This document shows positions 39,286-48,906 of a stretch of DNA of 64,000 nucleotides, one piece after another (the stretch's first letter is position 1; each line of letters starts with the position of its first letter). Both the position numbers and the translations under genes were made by a program. The notes under the pieces were generated by a model that ran no database searches, was not told the origin of the DNA, and was given only the letters and a program-made list of their open reading frames with translations. The stretch comes from Pseudomonadota bacterium. GTDB taxonomy: Bacteria > Pseudomonadota > Gammaproteobacteria > Xanthomonadales > Xanthomonadaceae. Location: contig JAFEBX010000003.1 of the NCBI GenBank assembly GCA_018242425.1, positions 541,927-605,926 on the forward strand, read 5' to 3'.

Positions 39286-41904
39286 ATGAACAGTACCCAC
39301 AAGAAGCCGTTGCCGGACACCGATCTGGCCTATTTCGACGCGTCCGCAGCCGTGGAAGCGATCCAGCCCGGCGCGTGGGCGGGCCTGCCCTATACATCGC
39401 GGGTGTTCGCCGAAAACATCGTCCGCCGCGCCGAACCGGCAAGGATCGTCGACTATCTGGGCCAGCTGGTCGGGCGCAAGCGCGACCTCGATTTCCCGTG
39501 GTTCCCGGCGCGCGTGGTCTGCCACGACATCCTCGGCCAGACCGCGCTGGTCGATCTCGCCGGCCTGCGCGACGCCATCGCCGACCAGGGGGGTGATCCC
39601 GCCCAGGTGAACCCGGTGGTGCCGGTGCAGCTGATCGTCGACCACTCGCTGGCGGTCGAATTCGACGGCAACGACCCCAATGCGTTCGCCAAGAACCGCG
39701 CGGTGGAGGATCGCCGCAACGACGACCGCTTCCATTTCATCGACTGGACGAAACACGCGTTCCGCAACGTCGACGTGATCCCGCCGGGCAACGGGATCAT
39801 GCACCAGATCAACCTGGAGCGGATGTCGCCGGTCGTGGGCGTCGAAGACGGCGTCGCCTATCCCGACACCTGCGTCGGCACCGATTCGCACACGCCGCAC
39901 GTCGATGCCCTGGGCGTGATCGCGATCGGCGTCGGCGGGCTGGAAGCCGAGAACGTGATGCTGGGGCGCGCGTCGTGGATGCGCCTGCCCGACATCATCG
40001 GCGTCGAACTGACGGGCAAGCCGCAACCGGGCATCACCGCCACCGACGTCGTCCTAGCGCTCACCGAATTCCTGCGCAAGCAGAAGGTGGTCGGCGCGTT
40101 CCTGGAATTCCGCGGCGAAGGCGCGGCAGCGCTGACGCTCGGCGATCGCGCGACGATTTCCAACATGGCGCCGGAATACGGCGCGACCGCGGCGATGTTC
40201 TTCATCGACCAGAACACGCTGGACTACCTGCGCCTGACCGGCCGTGGCGACAAACAGGTCGCGCTGGTCGAAACCTATGCGAAAACCGCAGGCTTGTGGG
40301 CCGATATGCTGAAGGACACGCGGTACGAACGCACGCTGGCGTTCGATCTCTCGAGCGTGGCGCGTTCGCTGGCCGGACCGTCGAATCCGCATGCGCACCT
40401 GCCGGTGAACGAATTGCAATCACGCGGGATCGCCGACGAGGCGAAGCTCGAAGCCGGTCGTGGCGAGGAAGCCAAGGGCCTGATGCCGGATGGCGCGGTG
40501 ATCATCGCCGCCATCACCAGCTGCACCAACACCTCGAATCCGCGCAACGTGATCGCCGCGGGCCTGATCGCGCGCAATGCCAATCGCGCCGGATTGCTGC
40601 GCAAGCCGTGGGTGAAGTCGTCGCTGGCGCCCGGATCGAAAGCGGTCGCACTGTATCTCGAGGAAGCCGGGCTGAAGTCGGAACTCGAGAAGCTCGGGTT
40701 CGGCATCGTCGCCTTCGCCTGCACCACCTGCAACGGCATGAGTGGCGCGCTCGATCCGAAGATCCAGCAGGAAGTGATCGATCGCGATCTCTACGCGGTC
40801 GCGGTGCTGTCGGGCAACCGCAATTTCGACGGTCGCATCCATCCCTATGCCAAGCAGGCGTTCCTTGCATCGCCGCCGCTGGTGGTGGCCTATGCGATCG
40901 CCGGCACCGTGCGTTTCGACATCGAGAAGGACGCGCTCGGCCATCGCGCCGATGGCACGCCGGTGTACCTGAAGGACATCTGGCCGGACGACGCCGAGAT
41001 CGACGCGATCGTGAAGTCGGCGGTGAAGCCGGAACAGTTCAATGCGGTGTATGAACCGATGTTCCGTCGCCACGGCGACGATGGCGTGCGGGTCGCGCCG
41101 CTGTACGCATGGCGCCCGCAATCCACCTACATCCGCCGTCCTCCCTACTGGGAAGGCGCGCTGGCGGGCGAGCGCACCATGCGCGGAATGCGTCCGCTGG
41201 CGGTGCTCGGCGACAACATCACCACCGACCACCTGTCGCCGTCGAACGCGATCCTCGCCAGCAGCGCCGCCGGCGAGTACCTCGCCAGGATGGGCCTGCC
41301 GGAAGAAGACTTCAATTCCTACGCGACGCATCGCGGCGATCACTTGACCGCGCAGCGCGCAACGTTCGCCAATCCGAAAACGATCAACGAAATGGCGGTG
41401 GTCGACGGTGCGGTGAAGCAGGGATCGCTGGCACGCGTCGAGCCCGACGGCAAGGTGATGCGGATGTGGGAAGCGATCGAGACCTACATGGATCGCGGCC
41501 AGCCATTGATCATTATTGCTGGTGCCGATTACGGCCAGGGCAGTTCGCGCGACTGGGCAGCCAAGGGCGTGCGCCTGGCCGGCGTGGAAGTGATCGCCGC
41601 CGAAGGCTTCGAGCGCATCCATCGCACCAACCTGATCGGCATGGGCGTGTTGCCGCTGGAATTCCTGCCCGGCACCAACCGCAAGACGTTGGGCATCGAT
41701 GGCACCGAGACCTATGACGTGATCGGCGAACGTACACCGCGCGCGACGCTGACGCTGGTGATCCATCGCCGCAATGGCGAGCGTGTGGACGTGCCGATGC
41801 TGTGTCGCCTCGATTCCGACGAGGAAGTGTCGATCTACGAAGCGGGCGGGGTGCTGCAACGGTTCGCGCAGGATTTCCTCAGTTCGAGCAAGTCGGTGGC
41901 CTGA
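39286..41904 (+). CDS. acnD: Fe/S-dependent 2-methylisocitrate dehydratase AcnD
   Basis: An 872-residue aconitase-superfamily enzyme. The N-terminus (KKPLPDTDLAYFDASAAVEA) and its length match AcnD, which dehydrates 2-methylcitrate in propionate breakdown, more than the longer AcnA. The 4Fe-4S ligands are Cys413 in ITSCTNTSNPRN and Cys479/Cys482 in FACTTCNGMSG. The prpF gene downstream supports the reading as AcnD, since AcnD needs PrpF. prpB and prpC are not next to it in this window. Confidence 0.93.
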   Translation: MNSTHKKPLPDTDLAYFDASAAVEAIQPGAWAGLPYTSRVFAENIVRRAEPARIVDYLGQLVGRKRDLDFPWFPARVVCHDILGQTALVDLAGLRDAIADQGGDPAQVNPVVPVQLIVDHSLAVEFDGNDPNAFAKNRAVEDRRNDDRFHFIDWTKHAFRNVDVIPPGNGIMHQINLERMSPVVGVEDGVAYPDTCVGTDSHTPHVDALGVIAIGVGGLEAENVMLGRASWMRLPDIIGVELTGKPQPGITATDVVLALTEFLRKQKVVGAFLEFRGEGAAALTLGDRATISNMAPEYGATAAMFFIDQNTLDYLRLTGRGDKQVALVETYAKTAGLWADMLKDTRYERTLAFDLSSVARSLAGPSNPHAHLPVNELQSRGIADEAKLEAGRGEEAKGLMPDGAVIIAAITSCTNTSNPRNVIAAGLIARNANRAGLLRKPWVKSSLAPGSKAVALYLEEAGLKSELEKLGFGIVAFACTTCNGMSGALDPKIQQEVIDRDLYAVAVLSGNRNFDGRIHPYAKQAFLASPPLVVAYAIAGTVRFDIEKDALGHRADGTPVYLKDIWPDDAEIDAIVKSAVKPEQFNAVYEPMFRRHGDDGVRVAPLYAWRPQSTYIRRPPYWEGALAGERTMRGMRPLAVLGDNITTDHLSPSNAILASSAAGEYLARMGLPEEDFNSYATHRGDHLTAQRATFANPKTINEMAVVDGAVKQGSLARVEPDGKVMRMWEAIETYMDRGQPLIIIAGADYGQGSSRDWAAKGVRLAGVEVIAAEGFERIHRTNLIGMGVLPLEFLPGTNRKTLGIDGTETYDVIGERTPRATLTLVIHRRNGERVDVPMLCRLDSDEEVSIYEAGGVLQRFAQDFLSSSKSVA

Positions 41905-41908
41905 GGCC

Positions 41909-42466
41909 ATGGCGTCTGTCGAGCGCGCGCTGTTCGTGGCGATGCCGGGTGCGGGCGTGCGCGAAAAACTGCTGGATGAAGTCCGTGCCAGGGGGCTCGA
42001 CCATCCGCTGGGACGTTCGCTGTTCAATCCGGAGAACTGGCACCAGAGCCTGTCGGATCGCCATTGGCGGCCCGACGACGAACGCCTCGAACGCCTGAAG
42101 CGCGCCGGCAGCCGCATGGAAGGCCATGCCTTCACCCTGTGCTTCGATCGCATCGGTGGTGGTGATCACTGGGTGTTCGGGGTGAAAGGCGCGAGTCGGG
42201 GATTGAAAGACCTGCTGGCCGCCGTGCAACGCGGACTGCACACGGAAGGGCTCGCCGACAACCTCGGTCATGCCCCGCACATCACCCTGAGCTACAACGC
42301 GCCGCATCCGCTGCAGCGGGTGGACATCGAACCGGTCGAATGGCAGGTCGACGAGATCCTGCTGGTGATCGGTGGCGGCAGCGAACCCTATCGCTATCGC
42401 GTGGTCGAACGCTGGCCGCTGCGCGCGGCCGACGAAGCGCCCGGCGCCCAGCTCGGCCTGCTCTAG
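41909..42466 (+). CDS. 2'-5' RNA ligase family protein (RNA 2',3'-cyclic phosphodiesterase-like)
   Basis: A 185-residue 2H phosphoesterase-fold protein. The two expected HxT/S motifs are HQS at residue 45 (NWHQSLSDRHW) and HIT at residue 124 (APHITLSYN), so the catalytic pair is present with an S-type first motif. Members act as RNA 2',3'-cyclic phosphodiesterases or 2'-5' ligases. The gene lies 4 bases after acnD and 31 before prpF, so it is embedded in the propionate operon with no known metabolic reason. Assignment to ThpR is likely but not certain. Confidence 0.8.
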   Translation: MASVERALFVAMPGAGVREKLLDEVRARGLDHPLGRSLFNPENWHQSLSDRHWRPDDERLERLKRAGSRMEGHAFTLCFDRIGGGDHWVFGVKGASRGLKDLLAAVQRGLHTEGLADNLGHAPHITLSYNAPHPLQRVDIEPVEWQVDEILLVIGGGSEPYRYRVVERWPLRAADEAPGAQLGLL

Positions 42467-42497
42467 GCCGCGTCATTGCATCGCAACGGACACACAC

Positions 42498-43691
42498 ATG
42501 CCCATCGCAAAACAACAACGCATCCCCGCCACCTACATGCGCGGCGGCACGTCGAAAGGCGTGTTCTTTTCCTTGAATGACCTGCCGGAAGCGGCACGCG
42601 TCCCCGGCGCCGCGCGCGATGCCTTGCTCATGCGGGTGATCGGTTCGCCCGATCCCTATGGCAAGCAGATCGACGGCATGGGCGGCGCGACCTCGAGCAC
42701 CTCGAAGACGGTGATCGTGGCGAAAAGCGCCCGGCCCGGCCACGACGTCGACTACCTGTTCGGCCAGGTCGGCATCGACAAGGCATTCGTCGACTGGAGC
42801 GGCAACTGCGGCAACCTGACTTCGGCGGTCGGTCCGTTCGCCATCGCGCACGGGTTGGTCGATGTCGCACGCATTCCCCGCAATGGCGAATGCGAGGTAC
42901 GGATCTTCCAGGCCAATACCGGCAAGACCATCATCGCCCACGTGCCGATGGTCGACGGCGAAGTGCAGGAGCTTGGCGATTTCGAACTCGACGGCGTGAC
43001 GTTCCCCGCCGCGGAAATCCGCCTGGAATTCCTCGATCCCGGTGCCGATGAAGAAGGTGCGGGCGGCGCGATGTTCCCGACCGGGAATGTCGTCGATGAA
43101 TTGCATGTTCCCGGCATCGGCCTCAAGGACGATCGCGTGCGCGCGACCCTGATCAACGCCGGCATCCCGACCATCTTCGTCAATGCGTCCGACATCGGTT
43201 ACACCGGCACCGAATTGCAGGATGCGATCAACGGCGACACTGCGGCGCTCGCGCGCTTCGAAACATTGCGCGCATATGGTGCGTTGAAGATGGGACTGAT
43301 CAAGTCGCTAGACGAGATCGCGACGCGCCAGCACACGCCCAAGATCGCCTTCGTCGCGCCACCGCAGGATTACTTGAATTCGGCGGGCAAGACCGTCAAG
43401 GCCGGCGACGTCGACGTGCTGGTGCGCGCGATGTCTATGGGCAAGTTGCATCACGCGATGATGGGCACGGCCGCCGTCGCCATCGGGACTGCCGCAGCCG
43501 TGCCCGGCACGCTGGTGTGCATGGCCGCGGGCGGCATTCCGCGCGACGCGGTCCGTTTCGGCCATCCTTCCGGCACGTTGCGTGTCGGCGCCAGCGCCGA
43601 GCAGCGCGATGGCGAATGGACGGTGACCAGGGCGGTGATGTCGCGCAGTGCGCGCGTGCTGATGAGCGGACAGGTGCACGTGCCGGGTTGA
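42498..43691 (+). CDS. prpF: 2-methylaconitate cis-trans isomerase PrpF
   Basis: A 397-residue protein of the diaminopimelate-epimerase-like fold. MRGGTSKGVFF near residue 14 and WSGNCGNLTSAVGPFA carry the conserved basic and cysteine residues, and FGHPSGTLRVGASAE is in the C-terminal half. PrpF isomerises the product of AcnD so that aconitase can complete the methylcitrate cycle. The start at 42498 begins MPIAKQQRIPATYMRGG. It is the last gene of the acnD-containing operon. Confidence 0.94.
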   Translation: MPIAKQQRIPATYMRGGTSKGVFFSLNDLPEAARVPGAARDALLMRVIGSPDPYGKQIDGMGGATSSTSKTVIVAKSARPGHDVDYLFGQVGIDKAFVDWSGNCGNLTSAVGPFAIAHGLVDVARIPRNGECEVRIFQANTGKTIIAHVPMVDGEVQELGDFELDGVTFPAAEIRLEFLDPGADEEGAGGAMFPTGNVVDELHVPGIGLKDDRVRATLINAGIPTIFVNASDIGYTGTELQDAINGDTAALARFETLRAYGALKMGLIKSLDEIATRQHTPKIAFVAPPQDYLNSAGKTVKAGDVDVLVRAMSMGKLHHAMMGTAAVAIGTAAAVPGTLVCMAAGGIPRDAVRFGHPSGTLRVGASAEQRDGEWTVTRAVMSRSARVLMSGQVHVPG

Positions 43692-43780
43692 CCGATTGGT
43701 CAATGCCCGGGGCAGGGAATTGGCTTGGCCTGCCCAGGCCGCAAGCACGATAGTTCACGGGACCTTCCCGGGAACATCAC

Positions 43781-44284
43781 ATGTCAGCGCTTGCGACAAC
43801 GCGAAAACAGCCGCCGCAATACCCGGGTATCGGACGCATTGCCCGCTATGCCATCGTCGGCGGCATCGTCCTCGGGTGCGTGGACATCCTTTTCGCCTGG
43901 CTGTTCTGGCGCGGGCAGGGATTGACCATTCCCGGCGTGTTCCAGTCGGTCGCGCGCGGCATCTATGGCAAGCAGGCGGCATCGCTAGGAAACACCAGTG
44001 TTGCCGTGGGCGTGTTCTGCCATTTCTCCATAGCCATCGGCATGGTGTGTGCCTGGATCGTGTTCGTTTCACGCAAACCGGCGTTCAACAGGCATTGGAT
44101 CCCGTGGGGTGCGCTCTACGGCTTGCTGCTCTATCTCTTCATGAATTTCGTGCTGCTGCCGATGACGCCGGTCGGCTGGCCGAAGTTCGCCAATCCGACA
44201 TGGATCGGCGCAAGCGTGGGCATGCACCTGTTGTTCGGGGTGTGGTGCGCCTGGTGCGGATCCCGTTATCTGTCGCGGTGGTGA
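43781..44284 (+). CDS. Four-helix membrane protein of unknown function
   Basis: A 167-residue protein with four hydrophobic segments (about 25-45, 75-97, 108-127 and 140-160). Segments such as RGIYGKQAASLGNTSVAVGV and WGALYGLLLYLFMNFVLLP are typical of small uncharacterised inner-membrane proteins of the YagU-like type, but the family could not be fixed. It begins 89 bases after prpF and 164 bases before the TonB-dependent receptor. No function can be assigned. Confidence 0.65.
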   Translation: MSALATTRKQPPQYPGIGRIARYAIVGGIVLGCVDILFAWLFWRGQGLTIPGVFQSVARGIYGKQAASLGNTSVAVGVFCHFSIAIGMVCAWIVFVSRKPAFNRHWIPWGALYGLLLYLFMNFVLLPMTPVGWPKFANPTWIGASVGMHLLFGVWCAWCGSRYLSRW

Positions 44285-44448
44285 CGGACGCGGCTTCGCA
44301 CGAATCCATCATTTCGCATCGACGACAAGATGCGTGCATCCAATTCGAAACCGGGTGTCGATGCCAATCCAAAAATGGGTTGTAAACGTCTTGTTCGATG
44401 AATTTTTCCGACACATAGTCGAAACGTCATCCACGAGAGTCCACTGCA

Positions 44449-47400
44449 ATGGCATTCGATTCGATTTCAGACAAAACCGCATTCAAGCGCAGCGCGCTGG
44501 TGATTGCCCTCGGCATCTGCTTTGCAGGAAACGTCCACGCGCAATCAACCACCGGCACGGTCTTCGGCAATGCAGCGCCTGGCGAGACCATCACCCTGGT
44601 CAGCGAAACCGGCTTCGCACGAACGGTCACGGCAGACAGCACGGGGCGCTACAACGCGGGCAACCTGCCGATCGGCAACTACACCGTCACGGCGAAGAAA
44701 GGCGACCAGGTTGTCGGCACCAGGCAGGTGCTGGTGAAAGTGAGTTCGGGCACGGAAGCATCGTTCGCCGGTGCGCAGGCGACTGCGACGAGCGAACTCG
44801 GCACGATCACCGTGACTTCTACCGGTGCCGGCATCGACGTGACGCAGGTCGATTCACGCACGGTGATCACCGCGAAGGACCTGGCCGTGCTGCCGATCGC
44901 ACGCAGCGCCGAAGCCATCGCGCTGCTGGCGCCGGGCACGGTCCAGGGCAGCGGATTCTTCGGTAGCGCGGTGTCGTTCGGCGGCTCCAGCGTGACCGAG
45001 AACGCGTACTACATCAACGGTTTCAACGTGTCCGATCCGTTGGCCAACATCGGCGGCCTCAGCCTGCCCTACGGATCGATCGCCCAACAGGAAACCTACA
45101 CCGGCGGCTACAGCGCCATGTACGGTCGTTCTGATGGCGGCGTGATCAGCCAGGTCGGCAAGCGCGGCACCAAGGAATGGCATTTCGGCGGGCAGATTTC
45201 GATGCGCCCGAAGGCGCTGGCTTCGGCGCCGAAGGATGTCTACTACCCGAAGGCGATGAGTCTTCCGGGCGGCACCAATACCGGCGACCCGGTGAGCGCG
45301 ATCGGTACGGTCAATGCCGACGGCGTCCTCGTCAGCGCATGGCACTACGACAACCCGAAAAATCCGGGAACACTGTTCCAGAAGCGCAGCGACGACAAGC
45401 AGTGGAACACGATCTACTCGGCTTATGTCGGTGGTCCGCTGGTTCCCGACAAGTTGTACTTCTTCCTGTCGGCGGAGAAATCGAAGGACTCCCTCGTCAC
45501 GACCAGCAGCAAGGCCGGCACGCAGACCCGCGCGCACGACAGCAACGAGTCGCGGAAGATCTACGGCAAGATCGACTGGAACATCAACGATTCCAACATC
45601 CTCGAACTGACCGGGATCAAGGAGAACGACAACAGCCACGGCTCGACGTATGCGTATGACTACACCACTTTCAGCCAGGGGGCGTTCATGTCGCCTTCGA
45701 CGCCGACAAAGTTGAACACGACGGTCTATATCGCCAAGTACACCAATTACCTGACGGACAACCTCAACTTCTCGGTCACCTACGGCAAGGACACGGTGCG
45801 CAATCCGGCGATGGTGGCCACCGAAAGCGCGCTGCCCTTCATCTCGCGCACCGACCTCATCCCGATAGCGAAGTTGCCCGCGGGCGTCACCAATCAGAGC
45901 CAGCTGGTACTGCCGCAGCTGTCGAACGTCGGTGCGACGCCGGGCGCCAGGATGACGGCGACGGGCGTTCGCTTCGACGTCGAGTACAAGATCGGTACCC
46001 ACCAGCTGACCGGTGGCATCGACAACATGACGTACAAGGCGTTCGACCAGGGCGGGACGACCAGTGGCCCCGGCTATTTCTGGCAATACCGCGCCGGCGG
46101 CAACGTGGTGCGCAAGCTCTATTTCAACTCGCTGGCATCGATGTCGGTGGTGCAGAAGGCGATGTACCTCGAGGATGTCTGGCAGGTCACCGACCGCTTC
46201 ATGTTGAAGGGCGGCCTGCGCAGCGACGACTTCAACAACAAGAACAACGCCGGGCAGAGCTATGTCCACGAGAAGCACCAGCTTGCGCCACGCCTCGGCT
46301 TCGCCTGGGACCTCCATGGCGATTCGACGATGAAGCTGTACGGCAACCTGGGCCGTTATTACCTGGCGCTGCCGAACGAAGTCGCGATCCGTGGCGCCTC
46401 GCCGTCCACCAACTACCGCATCTCGTGCAACTACACGAGCGTCGACATCAATGGCCAGCCGCTGGGCCTGAGCGGTTGCGGTGCGCCGTTCTCGGCGAAT
46501 GGCGAATTCGGCCAGCCGGTCGACCCGGCTTCGATCGCGTCCAAGAACCTGAAGCCGCAATACCAGGATGAAGCGATCCTCGGCTTCGACTGGCAGTTCC
46601 ACAAGAACTGGATCGCCGGCGTCAAGGGCACCTATCGCAAGCTCGGTACCGTGATCGACGACTGGTGCGACACCGGCTTCATCGCCGACAAACTCGATGC
46701 CGCTGGTTACGGTTCGGCCAACTACACCATCCCCGGCTGCTACATCATCAATCCAGGCCGCACGAACTTGTTCCATGTCGCCAAGGCCAACGGCTCCGGG
46801 TATACCGACGTGACGATGACCAATGCCGATCTCGGCCTCGGCAACTTGAAGCCGATCCGCAAGTACATGGCACTGGACCTGTACCTGGAGCACCAGTTCG
46901 ATGGCAAGTGGCAGGCACGCATCGACTACACCTGGAGCCGCAACCCGGGCAATACCGAAGGCCAGGTCAAGTCGGACATCGGCCAGGGTGACATTTCCAA
47001 GACCCAGGACTGGGATTCCGCGGGGCTGATGTACAACGCCTACGGCATGATGGCCAACGATCGCCGCCACGCGCTGCGCATGCGCGGCATGTACCAGCTG
47101 ACGCCCGAGTGGTTGCTGACTGGCAAGCTGCTGGTCCAGTCGGGCGTGCCGAAGAATTGCCTTGGCTTCTTCTTCAACGATTCCGATCCGATCGGCTACG
47201 GGTCGTCCTACCACACCTGCTTCAACAAGGATTCGGCACCGGGCGCCGAGCATGGTCCGTGGACCAAGCAGCTTGATCTCGGCATCGTCTACCGGCCGAG
47301 GTATTTCGGCAAGAAGCTGACGGTGGCGGCGAACGTGTTCAATGTCACCAACGAACGCAAGCCGCTGCAGTACAGCGCACGACTCGAAACCAGTGCGACC

Positions 47401-47499
47401 GGCACACCGGGTGACGGTACCGTGCTGAGCACCTATGGGGGTCCGCTGTTCTTCCAGTCGCCGCGTTACGTGCAGTTGAGCGTGAGCTACGATTACTGA
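44449..47499 (+). CDS. TonB-dependent outer-membrane receptor with N-terminal carboxypeptidase-regulatory-like domain
   Basis: A 1016-residue Oar-type receptor. Signal peptide to about residue 32 (FAGNVHAQS); a beta-sandwich domain (about 35-105) with GNLPIGNYTVTAKKG; a plug (about 110-260) with DVTQVDSRTVITAKDLAVLP, where DVTQVDS may act as a TonB box; then a large barrel ending VQLSVSYDY with an aromatic terminal residue. Receptors of this kind are abundant in Xanthomonadaceae and take up large or complex nutrients such as peptides or glycans. The adjacent secreted hydrolase suggests joint degradation and import; the ligand is unknown. Confidence 0.9.
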   Translation: MAFDSISDKTAFKRSALVIALGICFAGNVHAQSTTGTVFGNAAPGETITLVSETGFARTVTADSTGRYNAGNLPIGNYTVTAKKGDQVVGTRQVLVKVSSGTEASFAGAQATATSELGTITVTSTGAGIDVTQVDSRTVITAKDLAVLPIARSAEAIALLAPGTVQGSGFFGSAVSFGGSSVTENAYYINGFNVSDPLANIGGLSLPYGSIAQQETYTGGYSAMYGRSDGGVISQVGKRGTKEWHFGGQISMRPKALASAPKDVYYPKAMSLPGGTNTGDPVSAIGTVNADGVLVSAWHYDNPKNPGTLFQKRSDDKQWNTIYSAYVGGPLVPDKLYFFLSAEKSKDSLVTTSSKAGTQTRAHDSNESRKIYGKIDWNINDSNILELTGIKENDNSHGSTYAYDYTTFSQGAFMSPSTPTKLNTTVYIAKYTNYLTDNLNFSVTYGKDTVRNPAMVATESALPFISRTDLIPIAKLPAGVTNQSQLVLPQLSNVGATPGARMTATGVRFDVEYKIGTHQLTGGIDNMTYKAFDQGGTTSGPGYFWQYRAGGNVVRKLYFNSLASMSVVQKAMYLEDVWQVTDRFMLKGGLRSDDFNNKNNAGQSYVHEKHQLAPRLGFAWDLHGDSTMKLYGNLGRYYLALPNEVAIRGASPSTNYRISCNYTSVDINGQPLGLSGCGAPFSANGEFGQPVDPASIASKNLKPQYQDEAILGFDWQFHKNWIAGVKGTYRKLGTVIDDWCDTGFIADKLDAAGYGSANYTIPGCYIINPGRTNLFHVAKANGSGYTDVTMTNADLGLGNLKPIRKYMALDLYLEHQFDGKWQARIDYTWSRNPGNTEGQVKSDIGQGDISKTQDWDSAGLMYNAYGMMANDRRHALRMRGMYQLTPEWLLTGKLLVQSGVPKNCLGFFFNDSDPIGYGSSYHTCFNKDSAPGAEHGPWTKQLDLGIVYRPRYFGKKLTVAANVFNVTNERKPLQYSARLETSATGTPGDGTVLSTYGGPLFFQSPRYVQLSVSYDY

Positions 47500-47520
47500 C
47501 GGACATCCGGAACGCGTCGA

Positions 47521-48390
47521 ATGAATCCGCGAACGATTGCCATCGCCCTGCTGTTGTTTGCATCGTCGCCATCGCTTGCGCAATCCTCCGTTGCGCAGGC
47601 GATCGCCCAGGATCCGCCGCGGGACAATGCCAATCCCGCGCGCATGGAAGTGCTGCACATCCCGACGCACGGGAACATCATCAACGGTGTCGCCTATCTC
47701 GCAGCCGGGAGCGGGGCGCATCCGACGGTGGTGTTCTTCCACGGCCTGCCCGGCAACGAGAAGAACCAGGATCTGGCGCAGGCCGTGCGGCGGGCGGGCT
47801 GGAACGCGGTGGTATTCAGCTATCGCGGTTCCTGGGGCAATCCGGGGAAATTCAGTTTCGCCGGCAATCTCGAGGACGCCAATGCCGTGCTCGCGTTCGT
47901 GGAGGACCCCGCCAACGCACGCAAATACGGCATCGATGCAAAGCGCGTGGTGGTCGTCGGGCACAGCATGGGCGGATGGGTCGCGGTGCAGGCGGCGGCG
48001 CATCATCCGGAGTTGATCGGGACCGCGCTGATCTCCGCCGCCGACATGGGGCGCATCGGCGCGATGCCGCGCGAGCAGGTTGTCGCGGGCATGCGCGATG
48101 GCATGGAATCGCTGGCGGGGACCACGCCGGAACGGATGGCGAATGAACTCGCCACCGGATCCGCGCGCTGGAACTTCGATGCAGCGGCACCACGACTGGC
48201 AAGGATGCCGGTGCTGGTCCTGACCTCCGATGACGGATTCGCGATGTTCGGCGATGGCCTGGCGGCGAAGCTCCAGGCGGAAGGCAATGCGCGGGTCGCG
48301 ACCCTGCATCGGGCGACCGACCATTCGTGGTCGGATTCGCGAATCGCACTCGCGACGAAGCTGCTCGAATGGCTGCAGGCATTGCGTTAG
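47521..48390 (+). CDS. Secreted alpha/beta hydrolase
   Basis: A 289-residue exported hydrolase. Signal peptide MNPRTIAIALLLFASSPSLA; oxyanion HGLPGNEKN; nucleophile elbow VVVGHSMGGWVAVQ (Ser149); a late Asp in VLTSDDGF and His in TDHSWSD near residue 260 complete the probable triad. It starts 21 bases after the receptor stop, so it is co-transcribed with it. Similar proteins are annotated as acyl-peptide or dienelactone hydrolases; the substrate is not identifiable. Confidence 0.85.
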   Translation: MNPRTIAIALLLFASSPSLAQSSVAQAIAQDPPRDNANPARMEVLHIPTHGNIINGVAYLAAGSGAHPTVVFFHGLPGNEKNQDLAQAVRRAGWNAVVFSYRGSWGNPGKFSFAGNLEDANAVLAFVEDPANARKYGIDAKRVVVVGHSMGGWVAVQAAAHHPELIGTALISAADMGRIGAMPREQVVAGMRDGMESLAGTTPERMANELATGSARWNFDAAAPRLARMPVLVLTSDDGFAMFGDGLAAKLQAEGNARVATLHRATDHSWSDSRIALATKLLEWLQALR

Positions 48391-48393
48391 CCA

Positions 48394-48801
48394 ATGGACA
48401 TGAGAGCGGCCACGATGGAAGAGGCGGGATTGTTGTTCGAGGCGCGCTCGCTCGTGCGCGTCTTCCAGATCTTCGGAAACATCGAACGCACGATGATCCT
48501 GTTCATGATCGCGACCGGGAGCGGCATCACGGCGACGGACATCGCCGAGGCCCTGCAGGTCAGCAAGCCGCATGCGTACCAGCACCTGAAGCGGCTGATC
48601 GCGGGTGGCTGGATCAAGCCGGTCAGGCGCGGGCAGGCGCGCGGTTATGTCTGCAGCAATCTTGAGGTGCATCTGCTGCTGACGAGCCTGCGCACGATCG
48701 CGCGGACGCAGGAGGACGCCATCGCCAAGGGGCGCCGCCGGGATCCGGCGACGATCCTGAACTTCCGCCAGTGGCAGGCGTTGCGAATGCCGGTCGCATA
48801 A
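48394..48801 (+). CDS. Winged-helix transcriptional regulator
   Basis: A 135-residue protein with a winged helix-turn-helix (about residues 25-95) reading ITATDIAEALQVSKPHAYQH then LKRLIAGGWIKPVRRGQARG, of the MarR/ArsR-like fold. Its start codon is 3 bases after the hydrolase stop, so it belongs to the receptor-hydrolase transcript. It could control that operon or the divergent features around 48802; nothing identifies its ligand. An alternative start at residue 8 is possible. Confidence 0.75.
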   Translation: MDMRAATMEEAGLLFEARSLVRVFQIFGNIERTMILFMIATGSGITATDIAEALQVSKPHAYQHLKRLIAGGWIKPVRRGQARGYVCSNLEVHLLLTSLRTIARTQEDAIAKGRRRDPATILNFRQWQALRMPVA

Positions 48802-48835
48802 GTCCAATTTTCGCGGTTGTTGCCCGCAATTGGAC
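48802..48835. promoter_or_regulatory. Inverted repeat upstream of the MocR-type regulator
   Basis: GTCCAATT (48802-48809) and AATTGGAC (48828-48835) form a perfect 8-bp inverted repeat with an inner GCGG/CCGC pair. It lies at the 5' side of the MocR gene (start 48907) and could be an operator or a weak hairpin. No T run follows. Confidence 0.5.
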
Positions 48836-48906
48836 CGGCTTGCCGGGGTTGCTTTGGTCGCATACTCCAAGCCAACGGTGCAAGCCCGTGCGGGTGGATG
48901 CAAGGC

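Noticed and set aside
39286..41904. Housekeeping aconitase AcnA as the product
   Set aside because: Length, N-terminal pattern and the prpF gene downstream favour AcnD; an AcnA reading cannot be fully excluded without a tree.
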